A stretch of DNA of 64,000 nucleotides. It comes from Deuterostichococcus epilithicus. Its lineage: Eukaryota; Chlorophyta; Trebouxiophyceae; Prasiolales; Stichococcaceae. The DNA is taken from contig JAVTLE010000014.1 of assembly GCA_033439295.1 (NCBI GenBank), positions 3,782,001-3,846,000 of the forward strand. The letters are read 5' to 3'. Below are positions 48,561 to 59,878 of the stretch, in pieces (the first letter of the stretch is position 1; each line of letters opens with the position of its first letter). Made by a program: the position numbers and the translations under genes. Under the pieces are notes generated by a model. The model did not search any database, was not told where the DNA came from, and saw only the letters and a program-made list of their open reading frames with translations.

Positions 48561-49658
48561 CTACTTCATTATGTCTGATTGCAGCCAGCCGTATAGCCCA
48601 GAAAGCAGCTGCGCAACACAGACACGAAGGAGTGAGACAAGCGAAACACGCAGTCTTAGAACCTGGAGGCACGATGTCGTCATCAGCACAGTACTGGTCA
48701 CAGGCGGCTTCGTCACACATACTCACCGCGCCAGCCATCAGGATTCCAATTGCAGGTTGGAAGATTGTTGGCCAGGCGGCTAGCCAGATGTCCAGTATGA
48801 GCTGTGCTTGCGCAAATGAATGAGCTCGCGTCCAAAATGCCAGATGCGATACTTTTCAGCACTGCGGTGCAATGCACACATGCGAATCCGATAGCTGCAA
48901 GGCTCACCGTGGAGGAAAATGCGACTTTGGCGCCCACAGCAACCACTAAGCCCAGGAGGGAAAGGCACACGAAGAAGAAGTCTGCAATGAGAACCTGCAG
49001 CAAGCATCGGAGCAGCTTGAGTCTCTGCGCGTCTGCCACACATGGGACGAACCGGAGCTGCAATGGCGGCAGTTGGGCCAAGACACGGACATGGACACGT
49101 CTCGATGTTGCACGGCGCCCAGAAGCCACCTCATAAAACATTCCGGATCTGTGATGTGCGCCCTGAAGGCCAGGAGTTCCTCACCTTGTCCACCCCCTCC
49201 TTGATTTGATCGCCAAAGCCGGCGGGCCGCGCCGCCTCGTTGATGGACTGCGGCTTGAAGCTGAGGCCCTCCCGCCAGGACAGCCGCTCCTGCTCCTGCC
49301 GCCGCTTGCGCGCCTCCCAGTCGTCGGCGCTGCCGCCGCGGAAGTCGCGCGTCAGGTCCTCAAGGAACTCTGCGGCCGAAAGAGCAGGAGCATCATACGA
49401 TTGGATATGCACAACCGTAGTCGCCCGATCCACCACCAGCCGCACGTGTGCATCTGGCGAGAGGCTCGTTTGGCAAGCAATGCGACGGGAGTTTGAGCGG
49501 GGGAGTACGGTCGCGCAGCAATGCCGCTCACCAGGCGGTCCCATATCATCTGTGGAGTTGTCTGTCGCGCCAGCGGGCATGAGGCGTCTGAGCGCCGCCA
49601 GCGGCCGCTGGCGCCTGCACAGTTGTGCACGTGACGTCAACGCGAGAAGGGCAACCAT
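48561..49658 (-). CDS. Small organelle-targeted protein with two C-terminal membrane helices, family unknown
   Basis: Five exons fit in phase. The ATG at 49658 gives MVALLALTSRAQLCRRQRPL, an Arg-rich, acid-free leader of mitochondrial or plastid type. Exon 2 (near 49376-49195) reads EFLEDLTRDFRGGSADDWEA, a charged helix, then GLSFKPQSINEAARPAGFGD and IKEGVDK. Exon 3 is VLIADFFFVCLSLLGLVVAV..., one membrane helix. Exon 4 reads LILDIWLAAWPTIFQPAIGI then LMAGA, a second helix. Exon 5 is LLSGLYGWLQSDIMK with TAG at 48561-48563. The result is about 170 residues: leader, acidic/basic soluble segment, helical hairpin. I do not recognise a named family. It is tail-to-tail with the condensin-like gene (126 bp) and head-to-head with the plastid E2. 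Confidence 0.65.
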
Positions 49659-50178
49659 GATGGTTGGGCGCTTGCACGGTCAAGCACATGCGGATGAGTG
49701 CTGTGGCAGGATGTCACGGTGAAACACCCAGCGCCGTGTGAGCCGTGAAGTTGCACTCATCACCCCTGCAGCACCTGAACGGTGATACAGAGGCCGCTGC
49801 AAGCGAGCTGCTGGTTGAAGCTGGTGTCGCCATCGGACACAAGCCGGCTGCGGATGCTGCCGTCATCTGGGGAGTTGCAGAGGGAGTGTGCGCTGTGGCT
49901 TGCGTGGAGCAGCCTGCTGCGGTCTGCGCGATTGGCCAGCAAGGTCAAAAGAGGTGTATGCTTGCTGCTCTGGAAGTTGAGGAGCTCTGGCGCGCTGCGT
50001 GAGTCGCTGCACAGCTAGAGATCCGCGCAACACCTAGGCACGTGGGGCGATTTCGGCAGGCTGAGAGTCCCAATAGCAGGATGCTAGCTGTGTCGAGAGA
50101 GCCGCTGATTGCCGCTGGCGTTTGCCTGCCACCAGAGTGCTCAGCGTGCGCACTGTCACAGCATTTGCAGCGGGCACC
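49659..50178. promoter_or_regulatory. Divergent intergenic region, small membrane protein and plastid E2
   Basis: About 520 bp between outward-facing start codons. A frame open upstream of 50179 has no ATG. Presumed bidirectional promoter; no element recognised. Confidence 0.45.
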
Positions 50179-53100
50179 ATGGCGCACATGCAGAGCGGAT
50201 GCCTGGCTCCATGCGGATGCAACCAGGTGGCGGGCCTGCGCCCGGGTCTCGTCAGCAGGACGCAGATCGCTAGGCTGCAAGCACGGCCATGCGCAGGTGC
50301 CCGATCCAGCAGGCGAACAGCCGTGGCGCCGCTCGCCGCCATCAAAGAAATCTTCATGCCGGCGCTCAGCTCCACGATGACAGAGGGGAAGGTCGTGACC
50401 TGGCTGAAGGGCCCGGGCGACAAGATCACCAAGGGCGAGAGTGTGGTGGTCGTCGAGTCCGACAAGGCTGACATGGACGTGGAGTCCTTCACCGAGGGCT
50501 TCCTGGGCGGCATCGTGATTCAGGAGGGCGGCGTCGCCAATGTTGGTGAGGCTCTGCCATTATTTGACTGCTCAGATCGTTCAGTGTGTTCGCCCGGCTC
50601 CAAAGCCGAAACCGACGACGATCGCCCCTGCTGGCGTGCGATCAACCAGGCTGAGAAGTGCAAGCAGCTGAGCGCGGGTGCGATCTATCCGCCTTGGCCC
50701 CTGTGCCTACGAATGGGCTTTCGCATCGCGACATGCTTGCAATGCGCATTTGTGCAGGCGAGCCTATTGCATACGTCGCGGAGACGGAGGGCGAGCTGGA
50801 CGAGGCCAAGGCGAAGGCCAGTGGCGGATCCAGCGGCAATGGCGCCGCGGCGGCCGCCCCGCCGCCGCCGCCGCCACCGCCACCGCCACCAGCAGCCGAG
50901 CAGGCCCCCGCCCCAGCACAGGCATGCCTCTGGATGATCCGCTGCAGACCTGACTTTCAACTGAGTACCATAATCTTTGCAGCATCAGCACATGGGATGT
51001 CGTCACAACGCAGAGGCACACCGCTGGCTAGCGTTCGTATCGTATCTCGATTCATTCATGTTTGGGTCCGCATTGATCACCCGGATGCATGGTGGCTCTT
51101 GGTGTGGTGCCTCTTATCCGTCCATCCCCTGTGCGAACACGCTTCCAGGGCCGCGTCACTCACACTACTGCCCTGTTCATCCTCTGCAGCCCGTGGCAGC
51201 AGCAGCGAGTGCAGCCGCGCCGCCGCCGCCGCCGCCGCCGCCGGCCGCCGCCGCGCCGCCATTGCAGAAGCGTGCGGACGGCCGCGTGGTGGCGACGCCG
51301 TACGCCAAGAAGCTGGCCAAGGAGCTGGGCGTGGACCTGGCGGCCATTGGCGGCAGTGGCCCCGCGGGCCGCATCACCGCAGCGGACGTGGAGGCCGCCA
51401 AGAACGGCTCTGGCGCCGCCGCACCCTCAGGTCTGCGTTGGCAAGCCCGCCGTGTCCAGCTCTTGGTACGGCTATCGGATCTTGCGAGGCTGCCTCCAGA
51501 AAGAGCTCCGCTTGTGCACCGAGCCTCGTCTGTTGCTGTCCTGGCACATGTGGGTCGAGGCCCATGCACTTTAGGCATCCTCGAGTGCAGCGGGTGCCTG
51601 TGGATCACCGTGACACGTTGCGCCGCCAACTAGCAGTCCTCTGTGCCAGCCCTGAGGCGTGCACATGCGTCGCATGCCCTCGTGGCATGCACATGTGTCC
51701 CCACCCCCTCACCTCTTTCTATGTGTCTCGCTGCCGCAGCCCCTGCGCCATTGGCGCCGTCAGCGCCCTCAGCCCCCGCACCCGCAGCCGCCCAGCCGCC
51801 AGCGCCCAAGCTGGCGCCCGCCGCCGCGGAGGCGACCAAGGTGTCGGAGCTGCGTGGCACCACGGTGCCCTTCACAGCCATGCAGAACGCAGTCAGCAAG
51901 AACATGGTCAACAGCCTGGCGGTGAGGCCACTGAGGATCATAGGCCGTTTCCCTGTTGGAGGTAGACATTCGTGAGGCAGCCTCGCGCGCACAGCTGCAC
52001 ACAGGCTGTGGTGAAAATGGTTATCGGTGACGGGCCCACCGGCCTGCCCTCTAGCAACCGACATGAAGGCTTCCATGCCCCGTCCTCATGATGTTCCGGC
52101 CACAGCTGGCGCCTGCCTTTGCACCCGTGACACCGTCCAGGACGCGAAACATGTCCCGCAAAACAGGTGCCGGAGTTCCGGGTGGCCTACACCATCACGA
52201 CCGACAAATTCGACGCGCTGGCCAAGCGCCTGAAGCCGAAGGGTGTCACCATGACGGCGCTGCTGGCCAAGGCCGCCGGCGTCGCGCTGGCCCAGCACCC
52301 GCTGCTGTTTGCAGGTGCGCATTTGTGATTGCTGTGCCGCATCTTGTGCGTTCCCACCGACAGGACATCCTGTGCTCACACGACACCATTTGTAAGCTAC
52401 CAGCGCTGGCATGCATTGCTTGTCTTTGGCATTTCCGATGCTGTGATTGCCTTGAGCAGCATGCTCAACAGACACCGTCCCTGCAGCGTGCACGCCGGAC
52501 GCGAGCGGCATCACATACAACGAGGCCATCAACGTGTCGCTGGCGGTGTCGATGCCGGACGGTGGCCTCATCACGCCCGTCCTGAAGAACGCGGACAGCA
52601 CAGACATCTACCAGCTGTCCCGCAACTGGGCGGTGCGCCCCCCGTTCAGCTGCCTTCGCAAGTTCTCAGGGCCGCTTCGTGTCTGGCTGTCCACAAGGGA
52701 GCAGCCACACTGCGCATCACTCGGCTGCTTGGATGCGCAGCTCACCCGCCTGCCTTCCTTCAAGTCTTCCTGCCAACAGATCCGACCAGAGCCCGGAGAT
52801 CATCCGGGCAGGGCCCATGCCATCGATTCTGCATCAGGCTGGGCGGCAGCTCGCAAGAGCCTTTGCTGAAGTTTTATGCCATCCTAACCATAGGACCTGG
52901 TCAAGCGGGCCCGCGGCAAGCAGCTGTCGCCGGACGAGTACAGCAGCGGCAACTTCACCATTTCCAACATGGGCATGTATGGCGCTGACACCTTTGATGC
53001 CATCCTGCCGCCAGGTCCGCACGCCCCAATATGCGATATCAAATCCTCAATAGCCACCCTTGCGATGCATAGCGTCTTGCATCCCTGCCGTCTGCTTGAA

Positions 53101-53487
53101 CTCCCCCACGGGCGTGCATGGGGAGGGCACCGCCTGACCAGCGTGGCGAGCTCCGTACCAGCAAAGCGCAAGCGCCAGCAGAGGTCTTGACTCTAGACAG
53201 CACCGCACAGACGTTTGCTCAAGCCTCCGACACAAGGGCAAACCCAAAGATCCGGCCTCGAAACGAAGCCGAGCATTCCCTGCCGCGCCGCAGGCACGGC
53301 GGCCATCCTGGCGGTGGCGGCCAGCAAGCCGGTGGTCACGGCGGACGCAACCGGCCGCATTGGCGTGGAGCGCCAGATGAGGGTCAACCTCACATGCGAC
53401 CACCGCATCGTGTACGGCACCGACGCCGCCGAGTTCATGCTGACCCTCAAGAAGGTCATCGAGGACCCCGACCAGCTGGCCTTCTGA
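50179..53487 (+). CDS. DLA2: Dihydrolipoamide acetyltransferase (E2) of the chloroplast pyruvate dehydrogenase complex
   Basis: The ATG at 50179 opens a plastid-type transit peptide ([11 protein letters not shown]...[14 protein letters not shown]). The lipoyl domain follows: [28 protein letters not shown] (lipoyl Lys codon 50464-50466), GEPIAYVAE. Two Pro/Ala-rich linkers follow (50850-50920 and 51190-51260). The E1/E3-binding domain is [20 protein letters not shown] and [16 protein letters not shown] (51286-51400). The catalytic domain comprises [75 protein letters not shown] and [17 protein letters not shown], ending EDPDQLAF and TGA at 53485-53487. It transfers acetyl groups to CoA, feeding plastid fatty-acid synthesis. 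The active site reads H-R-I-V-Y-G rather than H-x3-D-G, as in land-plant chloroplast E2, supporting plastid rather than mitochondrial location. Confidence 0.95.
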
Positions 53488-54433
53488 GGGAAGACCCTAT
53501 GAGACAGCCCGTCAAAGGCGGCACGTGCACAGAGCCCACGCCGCAGCCGTGCCAGCCGCTCCAGCCGCAGGCCGTATCAGACGCCGCAAGTGGCGTGCCT
53601 GCCTGCAGAGGAGCAAAACACGCTGGCGAATAGGCGGGTGATGCGGCTGCTGCCCCGCTGACTTCAGCATGAAAGGAGCCAGGATGCTGGTCGCGCAGTC
53701 GGCCTGCGACTCTCAGCATGGAAAGCGGCAGTGCCAAGTTGCTTTACTTTCATGCGGCACTGCCACATTTTCGTTGCTGCTATGCCTGAGCAAAGGATGA
53801 AGGGGGGTCCGGTAGCTTGGCACTGAGATATGCTGCATGCGTGGGGAAGTAATGTGCGGAACAAGCCTGCTCTTGAGGTGCTGACCGTAGAATGAGCGAC
53901 AGAGGAGTGCTGTCTGTAGAACGAGTACAGTTTGATTGTCAGAGGCAACGTCGATCTTGAGGTGCACTGTGCAAAACACAGACCTGCTGTGCAATCGGAT
54001 GCGGGTGCAGCTCCCTGCTGACATGTGTACATCGACCGCACGATTGTCTCACGCATGCACACGGGCTGAAACAAGTATTCTATCTGCAACCTCAGCACAC
54101 GAGGATGCAATCGGCAACAATGGAACAGATGAGGTGCCGCTGTCGGCAGAATCAGCGGTGCATCACGTGGGTGCTGACCAATTGCAGAATTTCAAACGAC
54201 GGTGATGCACACTCGCGTATGAAGCCGTGTTATCCATTTCGAAGCCGCAAGAACGCTCGTGCAGAGCTCTACGCACAATCCGTTGCAACTGCACTGCCGA
54301 CTCGCCAACCCGCCAGGTAAAATCCCATCATCGACAGGACGACAGCTGCAAATGCTACAAATTTGATCTAGGTGTCTGTTACGCACAATGGTGAAGCAAC
54401 GCTGGCGTTGGGTGCAGGATTGGCACTCCTCCG
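53488..54433. other. Intergenic region after the plastid E2
   Basis: About 945 bp. Frames are short and featureless; this is probably 3' UTR and flank. No RNA gene or repeat noted. Confidence 0.45.
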
Positions 54434-54802
54434 ATGTTCTACATGGCCGGAGCGCCCATATGGTGGCCGGTCCCCTGCCAAATTCGCAGCGCAGACCAGC
54501 AGCACCGTCCGCGGCCAAACGAGCGCCACCAATTTACAGTGGGCAGAGACGCCCACACCGCGCTGGCACAACTAGCAATCCTTCGCCCGGTCGAGGCCCG
54601 CCCCAGGCCGTCGCTGCTGGCCAGGGCGCGGTGCTGGCGCGCTGCAGCGGCAGGGCGGATCCGGGGCGCCAGGGCCGCTCGGGTGCGACCGCGGCTGGAC
54701 CAGGAGACTGCACAAGTGGCGGACTGCTCCTTCAAGCTGCCTGATGACGACGGGGGCGCGTGGAACCGCAGGAGGTGCAGGCTGCAGCTCGTGGCGTGCT
54801 GA
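54434..54802 (+). CDS. Possible single-exon ORF of 122 codons, no known family
   Basis: Starts MFYMAGAPIWWPVPCQI and ends LPDDDGGAWNRRRCRLQLVAC with TGA at 54800-54802. It is Arg/Ala-rich with mixed charge. Two overlapping plus frames (from 54372 and 54388) and a minus frame are also open, which is expected in GC-rich DNA. Only its position in an otherwise empty 1.6-kb gap supports it. Confidence 0.2.
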   Translation: MFYMAGAPIWWPVPCQIRSADQQHRPRPNERHQFTVGRDAHTALAQLAILRPVEARPRPSLLARARCWRAAAAGRIRGARAARVRPRLDQETAQVADCSFKLPDDDGGAWNRRRCRLQLVAC

Positions 54803-55078
54803 GAGTGTAGGAAATCAGGTCATGCAGCCTCGCAAACCGACGTCCTGTCTGATGCATGCCGTCCTTTGGGATCCAAAGCTGCATATGTAGATGCCCAGTT
54901 CCTATTGTGCGACATATGTCAGCACGCTCTGAAATAAGTAGGCAAAGGCTCAAACCTTCACAGATGTCCGAGAAGAACCGCCAAGGTTTGGATCATTGCG
55001 GACACTTGCAAACCACAGTGACCGGCATTGTCGGTCGTGCGCCATCCCCATGACCCTCCGCTTAGGAATGCTACAGCC

Positions 55079-56911
55079 TCACGACCCCTCTGGATCCACC
55101 GCCATGGCTGTGGCACCCTGCCGCTGCTCGTACGCTGCCATCAGCTGGGCGGCTTGTCGCAGTGAATCTAGGTTGATGGCGCCGCCGCTGCCGCCTCCGA
55201 GCATGCGCCGCCGCCGCCGCAGCTCCTGATCTGCGGCTGCCACTGCGAATTTCCAGCGCAGGTATCAGCAGACAACACCAGAAGCTGCAGTGGGGAAGCA
55301 CGCGTCCACAGACAGTACGGCAGGACATCTTAGGCAAGTCAGGCGGTAGCCTGTCTGCCTGCGCCTGGGCCGCCGCCGCACAGTGCCACCGCTGGGCTGC
55401 AAGGTTGTGTCGTATAGATGGGGGCGGCGTCCCTCTGGAGACGCCATCGAGATGCCGCACACCTGAGTCGACGACCTGGGGCTGCATGCGCGCTGCCTGC
55501 GCCACCTGCAGCCGCTGCGCCTTAGCCAGCAGCGGGCGCAGCCGCGCCGCGTCGGCCGCGATGGCCCGCGCATCTTCTGTCACGTTCTCCTTGCCCGCCG
55601 CCGGCGCAGCCACCGCCTCCAACTCCAGACTGTCACCTGCAGTAACGCACGCCGGACGGCGTCGAATCAGCAGAGAGCCCTGCAGCTCATGCTGGAACTA
55701 ACCCGCCAGAGGCCAGCGGTGGTGAGGCGCCAGAGAACGGGTGGCACACGAATAGGGACTGGCAGCCAGTGTAACTGCGCGATTGCTCTGCTGGGGGCCT
55801 GCGGCACGAGACAGGCCTACGCAGCGCTGGCGTCATCATGTCACCAGGACGCAGTTGAAACTCCAACAATAAAATTTAATGCTATTCCCACCGTGCAGCG
55901 CCAGGTCCCGGTCCATCGCCGCGAGCTGCGTCCGCATCTGCCGCACGTCCGACCGTGCGCCCTGGATGGCCGCCCGCAGCACCGCCAGCTCGTCTTTGAG
56001 CCGTGCTTCGCCTGCCGCGTTCGCCGGTACGGCATAGCCCACGCCGGACGGCGGCGACTGCGCGGCATCAGTTTGCTCATATCAGAACCACAGCGTGCCG
56101 CAGCATCCGGGCGCGACCGAGAAGCCCCAACCGGGACGGAAGTGCTCCTCGACAGACTGCAGCGGCAATGGCGATGCGGGTCCCGCCATACACGGCTGAT
56201 GGGCGAGATCTCTCAGCGTGCCGCCCACACGATCACAGGGCGGCATGACACGCACGCTGTCATTTGTGACTCATACCTGTCCCATGTCCAGGCCTGGTGG
56301 AATCTGCAGGCAGCTCTGCAGCGCGTGGCCCTCGAACAGGTCCATCTGCTGCTCCAGGCGGGCGCTGACACGCTGATAGAGCGCCTCCGCGCCCTGCGCA
56401 CATTGCACGATGCTGGCGACTGCAGTACGTGGAGCTCACAACAGTGGGCTGCAGCATGTTGACCTGGCCGCCCTCATCGGCCGGACGCGTGCAAGCAGCC
56501 ATGCAAGCATTGTTTCGAGCCATTGCGGGCGCAGCGAAGGGCTGCGCCCTGGGTGGGTAGGAAGCGAGAACAGTACCTGTTGCAGCTCCTGCCGCTGCCC
56601 CTCGCTCGCAGGCAGGTCACTCAAGAGACACCGTTCCAGCGCGTCAAAGCCGTCCGCGCAGTACTCTGCCACCTGCATGAAGTGAGGACATCACCAAGTC
56701 GCCTTGACAGTCCGCCGTGGCAGTCTCTCCACCCACCCTGACAACCCAGACCAGGCAGCCTCACCGAGCTCCGGATGTCGTCGATGAGCACGTCGCCGTC
56801 GATGCCAAATGGGTCGCGGCTTGCAGCCTCGTTGTTTGGCTGCTGGTGCAGCGCTGACGCTGTGTCAGCAAGCGGTTCCTGCCCGCTTGCCGCATTGTCG
56901 CCTGCTGTCAT
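55079..56911 (-). CDS. MIS12: MIS12-like kinetochore protein
   Basis: The ATG at 56911 (MTAGDNAASGQEPL...) leads to FGIDGDVLIDDIRSS and, across an intron, VAEYCADGFDALERCLLSDL (near 56678-56620). Next is ALYQRVSARLEQQMDLFEGH then ALQSCLQIPPGLDMGQ (near 56400-56275). Then comes a long charged coil, ARLKDELAVLRAAIQGARSD (near 56010-55950) onward. The last exons read TEDARAIAADAARLRPLLAK and INLDSLRQAAQLMAAYEQRQ, stopping at 55079-55081. The order - an N-terminal helix pair, a short 'L-F/W-E-x-Y/H-x4-C-x-x-x-P-x-G' segment and a coiled coil - and the length of about 300 residues match MIS12, a subunit of the complex linking centromeric chromatin to microtubule-binding NDC80. Sequence identity is low, as usual for this family, so the call rests on pattern. 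Confidence 0.6.
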
Positions 56912-57348
56912 AGTTGCAGCAGAAGATATGCAGCCGACACTGAGAAATGCAAGCTCCGTACACTTGGATACACTCACAACAGCCCCGCTGCTCTCAGCTG
57001 GTGTTGGACGGATGTGTCGAGGATTTCACCAGCGACGAAATCGACGGACCGCGGGCGTCTGGCGGATTGCAGAGTGACAGAAACAGCTAGATCGACCGTC
57101 AGTGGACTCGCTTGCATCTGGCCGTGGGCAGCGTGCTCAACAACGACCTACAATGTTTCAAATTCGAGCAAAACCCTTGTTTGTCATCACGTGAATACCC
57201 ACGTGATCGGAGGCTTCAAAATACAAATTTTACTCGGCTCAGCATGCAATGTTCAAAACACGCAGCACCCCCATGCATCCGACGCGCATCTAATTCGCCA
57301 TCAGATCCTGTCGTGGGCATATCTTCCTGCCCACGCCGCCACGGTAGG
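56912..57348. promoter_or_regulatory. Divergent intergenic region, MIS12-like and oxygenase-fusion genes
   Basis: About 435 bp between outward-facing ATGs (56911 minus, 57349 plus). It contains an ACGTGA...CACGTGAT-type palindromic core (two CACGTGA copies near 57188-57206). Presumed bidirectional promoter. Confidence 0.45.
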
Positions 57349-59845
57349 ATGAGCTTCCGCGATTGCACGACGACTGTGCCAAGGATCGCTGCAAATGCAA
57401 TAGGCAGCCCCCGAGCCGAGACGGAGGCCACCAGCTCCAGCTTCCAGATAGGCGTCGAGAGCGTGTCACTGGCACTCATACGGCACGGCGTGGTGGTGCT
57501 GAAGCTCAGGCAGGAGGACGCGGCCTTCCTGAGGCAGCTGCAGGATGCTGCATCGTCACACTTTGCGGGACAGCAGACGCCTCTCACGCCCGCCTGCAAC
57601 GGCGGCCACGTGGTGCTGGCAGGCTGCCACTCGATGGAGTACCGCCCTGGCAGCCTGAGCTGCGCAGCGCTGCCGCAAGAAGTTCGTTCTGCGGCGCACC
57701 AGGTGCGCTCGAATTCTCAGCCATCGGTTGCTGCAGGCGAATTTTGACATGCTTGAACAAATGTGGTCAAACCACTCAAACGGACGTGCGGAGACCCCCA
57801 AAAGTGGCCCAGCCTGCCCGAGACACTTTTGAAAATGGCGACGTTTAAATATTGATGACAGGCCAGCCATTGCCTGCAGCAGGCTGCCGTGCTTTCCATC
57901 CGTGTGTCTGCTTCTCACACCAACGGCCTGACGATCTTTCTCTTCACGCTGCTGTGCAGGCTTTCACGCTGCTGGACTCCATCGCGCGGATGGTGCTGCA
58001 CGCAGTGTGCCGCTCGTGCCATGTGCGGCTGCACCAGGCGACTCTGGACACGCTGCTCGATGAGCACCCACTTACGGACGGCGTGACGTCTTCGTCCGTC
58101 CTCCAGGCATGCTATTACACCCAACTCTTCTGATCTTGTTAGGAGTTGTCGTGAAGTGAACGAATCCCGTGCCTGAGGTATTGTCAATGCAGCTGCAGTC
58201 GAGACAGGCCATCATCTCTGCAGCAGGCTGTGTGAACCACCTCGTGCTTGCCAGCTCGGCAGCGGGCACCTCACCGGAAGGAAGCTCCCAGTGCTGATGT
58301 GCGGTTGTGGTGCGCAGGTGCAAAAGTCCATGCAGGCCAGCCTGGCAGCGGGCATCGAGCAGGAGGCAATGCATACAGATGAGGTCCTGCCGCACGGCCT
58401 GGTCAGCGTCATCACCGCGCAGAACGCCTTCGCCTGGGAGCAGGCTGCGGACGGCGGCGAGCCGCAGCGAGTCTGCACCTCCATGCTGCAGGTGCGCTGC
58501 CGAGCTTCAGCCTTGATAGTGGACTTTGGCGCGGCCATCCTGACGCGTAGGATGCGTTTACCGCTTCCCAAGAGCTGGGCATGCAGTGCACAGCTCTGGC
58601 TGTCACCCAGGGGCGTCTGCCCATCACTGTCCCACCCGCCCATCGAGGCACCGCTCCGCCCTTTCTCCACACTTCTCACCCCCAGCGCCTTTGAAAGCTA
58701 TGTCGTGGTCGGCAGGTGAAGGATATGGAGGGCAAGTGGGCCAACGTGGACCTGGCCTCGCCAGACGAGGTGGCTGTCATCCTGGGGGCGACGGCGCACC
58801 ACTGCACCGCCGGCCTGCTGCGCCCCTCCGTGTACCGAGTGGTGAGCCCTTGTTCCAACCGACTGCTGTGCTCCTGCGGCCCCCGTCCCGATGCAGCGTC
58901 TCGGCAGGCTGAGTCTGCAGGAGGCGGGTGTTGAAGCGCACGACGTGACTTGAGGAAAGCTTGACGAACGAGGTAGCTGCGGCGGCGCCTGCAAGATATG
59001 GTGCTGCCCCTGGCATGTCGCTGGACTGGCGCTGCCTTGAGGCGGTGTGTACTCTGAGCCAACGGTCGCGGCCCCTCACGCGTGCCAGCAGCTTTCGCTG
59101 CTACGTTGCGTTGTGGCAAGACTCAATCTTCGCACCGGCAGGTGGGCGATGTGCACGCTGGCAGCGGCCGCAGCTCAGCGGTGTTCGAGCTCATGGCGCA
59201 CCCGGACGCCAGCATCGACTTTGCGGGCGCCATGCAGGACGCCGGCCACTTCGTGCACGACAGGCGCGCCCTGTTCACGACCGTCGCTGTGCTATCGGCG
59301 CTGTACTCCATGCCTTACGCCGCCAGCCCAGCACTTTGACGCCTTTTCGTGTCTGAGTGACAACATCCCCGTTCAACCGATGGCGAGATGTTAGTTCACG
59401 CCAGCTTTCACAAACCTTCGGCAGCTGCAGAGACCTGAGTGGCAGTCTGCCGACCTGGCAGCAGGTTCGTGGAGCCGACAACAGCGCGGCAGTTGTCGAA
59501 GCGGCTGGAGACGGCTCGCAAGGCGCAGTCCAGTGCCCGCTCCTCGGCGACCTGCGTCCTGCGCTCCCGCAGCAGCAGCCTGGGGCAGCCCGGCGGCCTG
59601 GGGCAGCCCACGCCCGGCAGCGCAGCCTCCAGCGGGGACATCCAGCCGGCCGCCCGCAAGCCGGCGGCTCGCAGGTGTGCCTTCATGCACACGCACGCAC
59701 AGATCTGCACGGGGCGGCTCTGGTCATCATGTGGTCGCTGGCGCCATCCCCCTGCTTGCTTGCTTGCTTGCTTGAATTGACAGCAGGAACACAGTCACTG
59801 CAGGGGCCGCAAACGGGCGGCGCCAGACGAAGGCGCGGAGCCCGC

Positions 59846-59878
<33 letters not shown>

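Noticed and set aside
50658-51965. 435-codon plus-strand ORF across the E2 gene
   Set aside because: Frame-shifted shadow of the Pro/Ala linkers; the lipoyl and catalytic motifs are in other frames.
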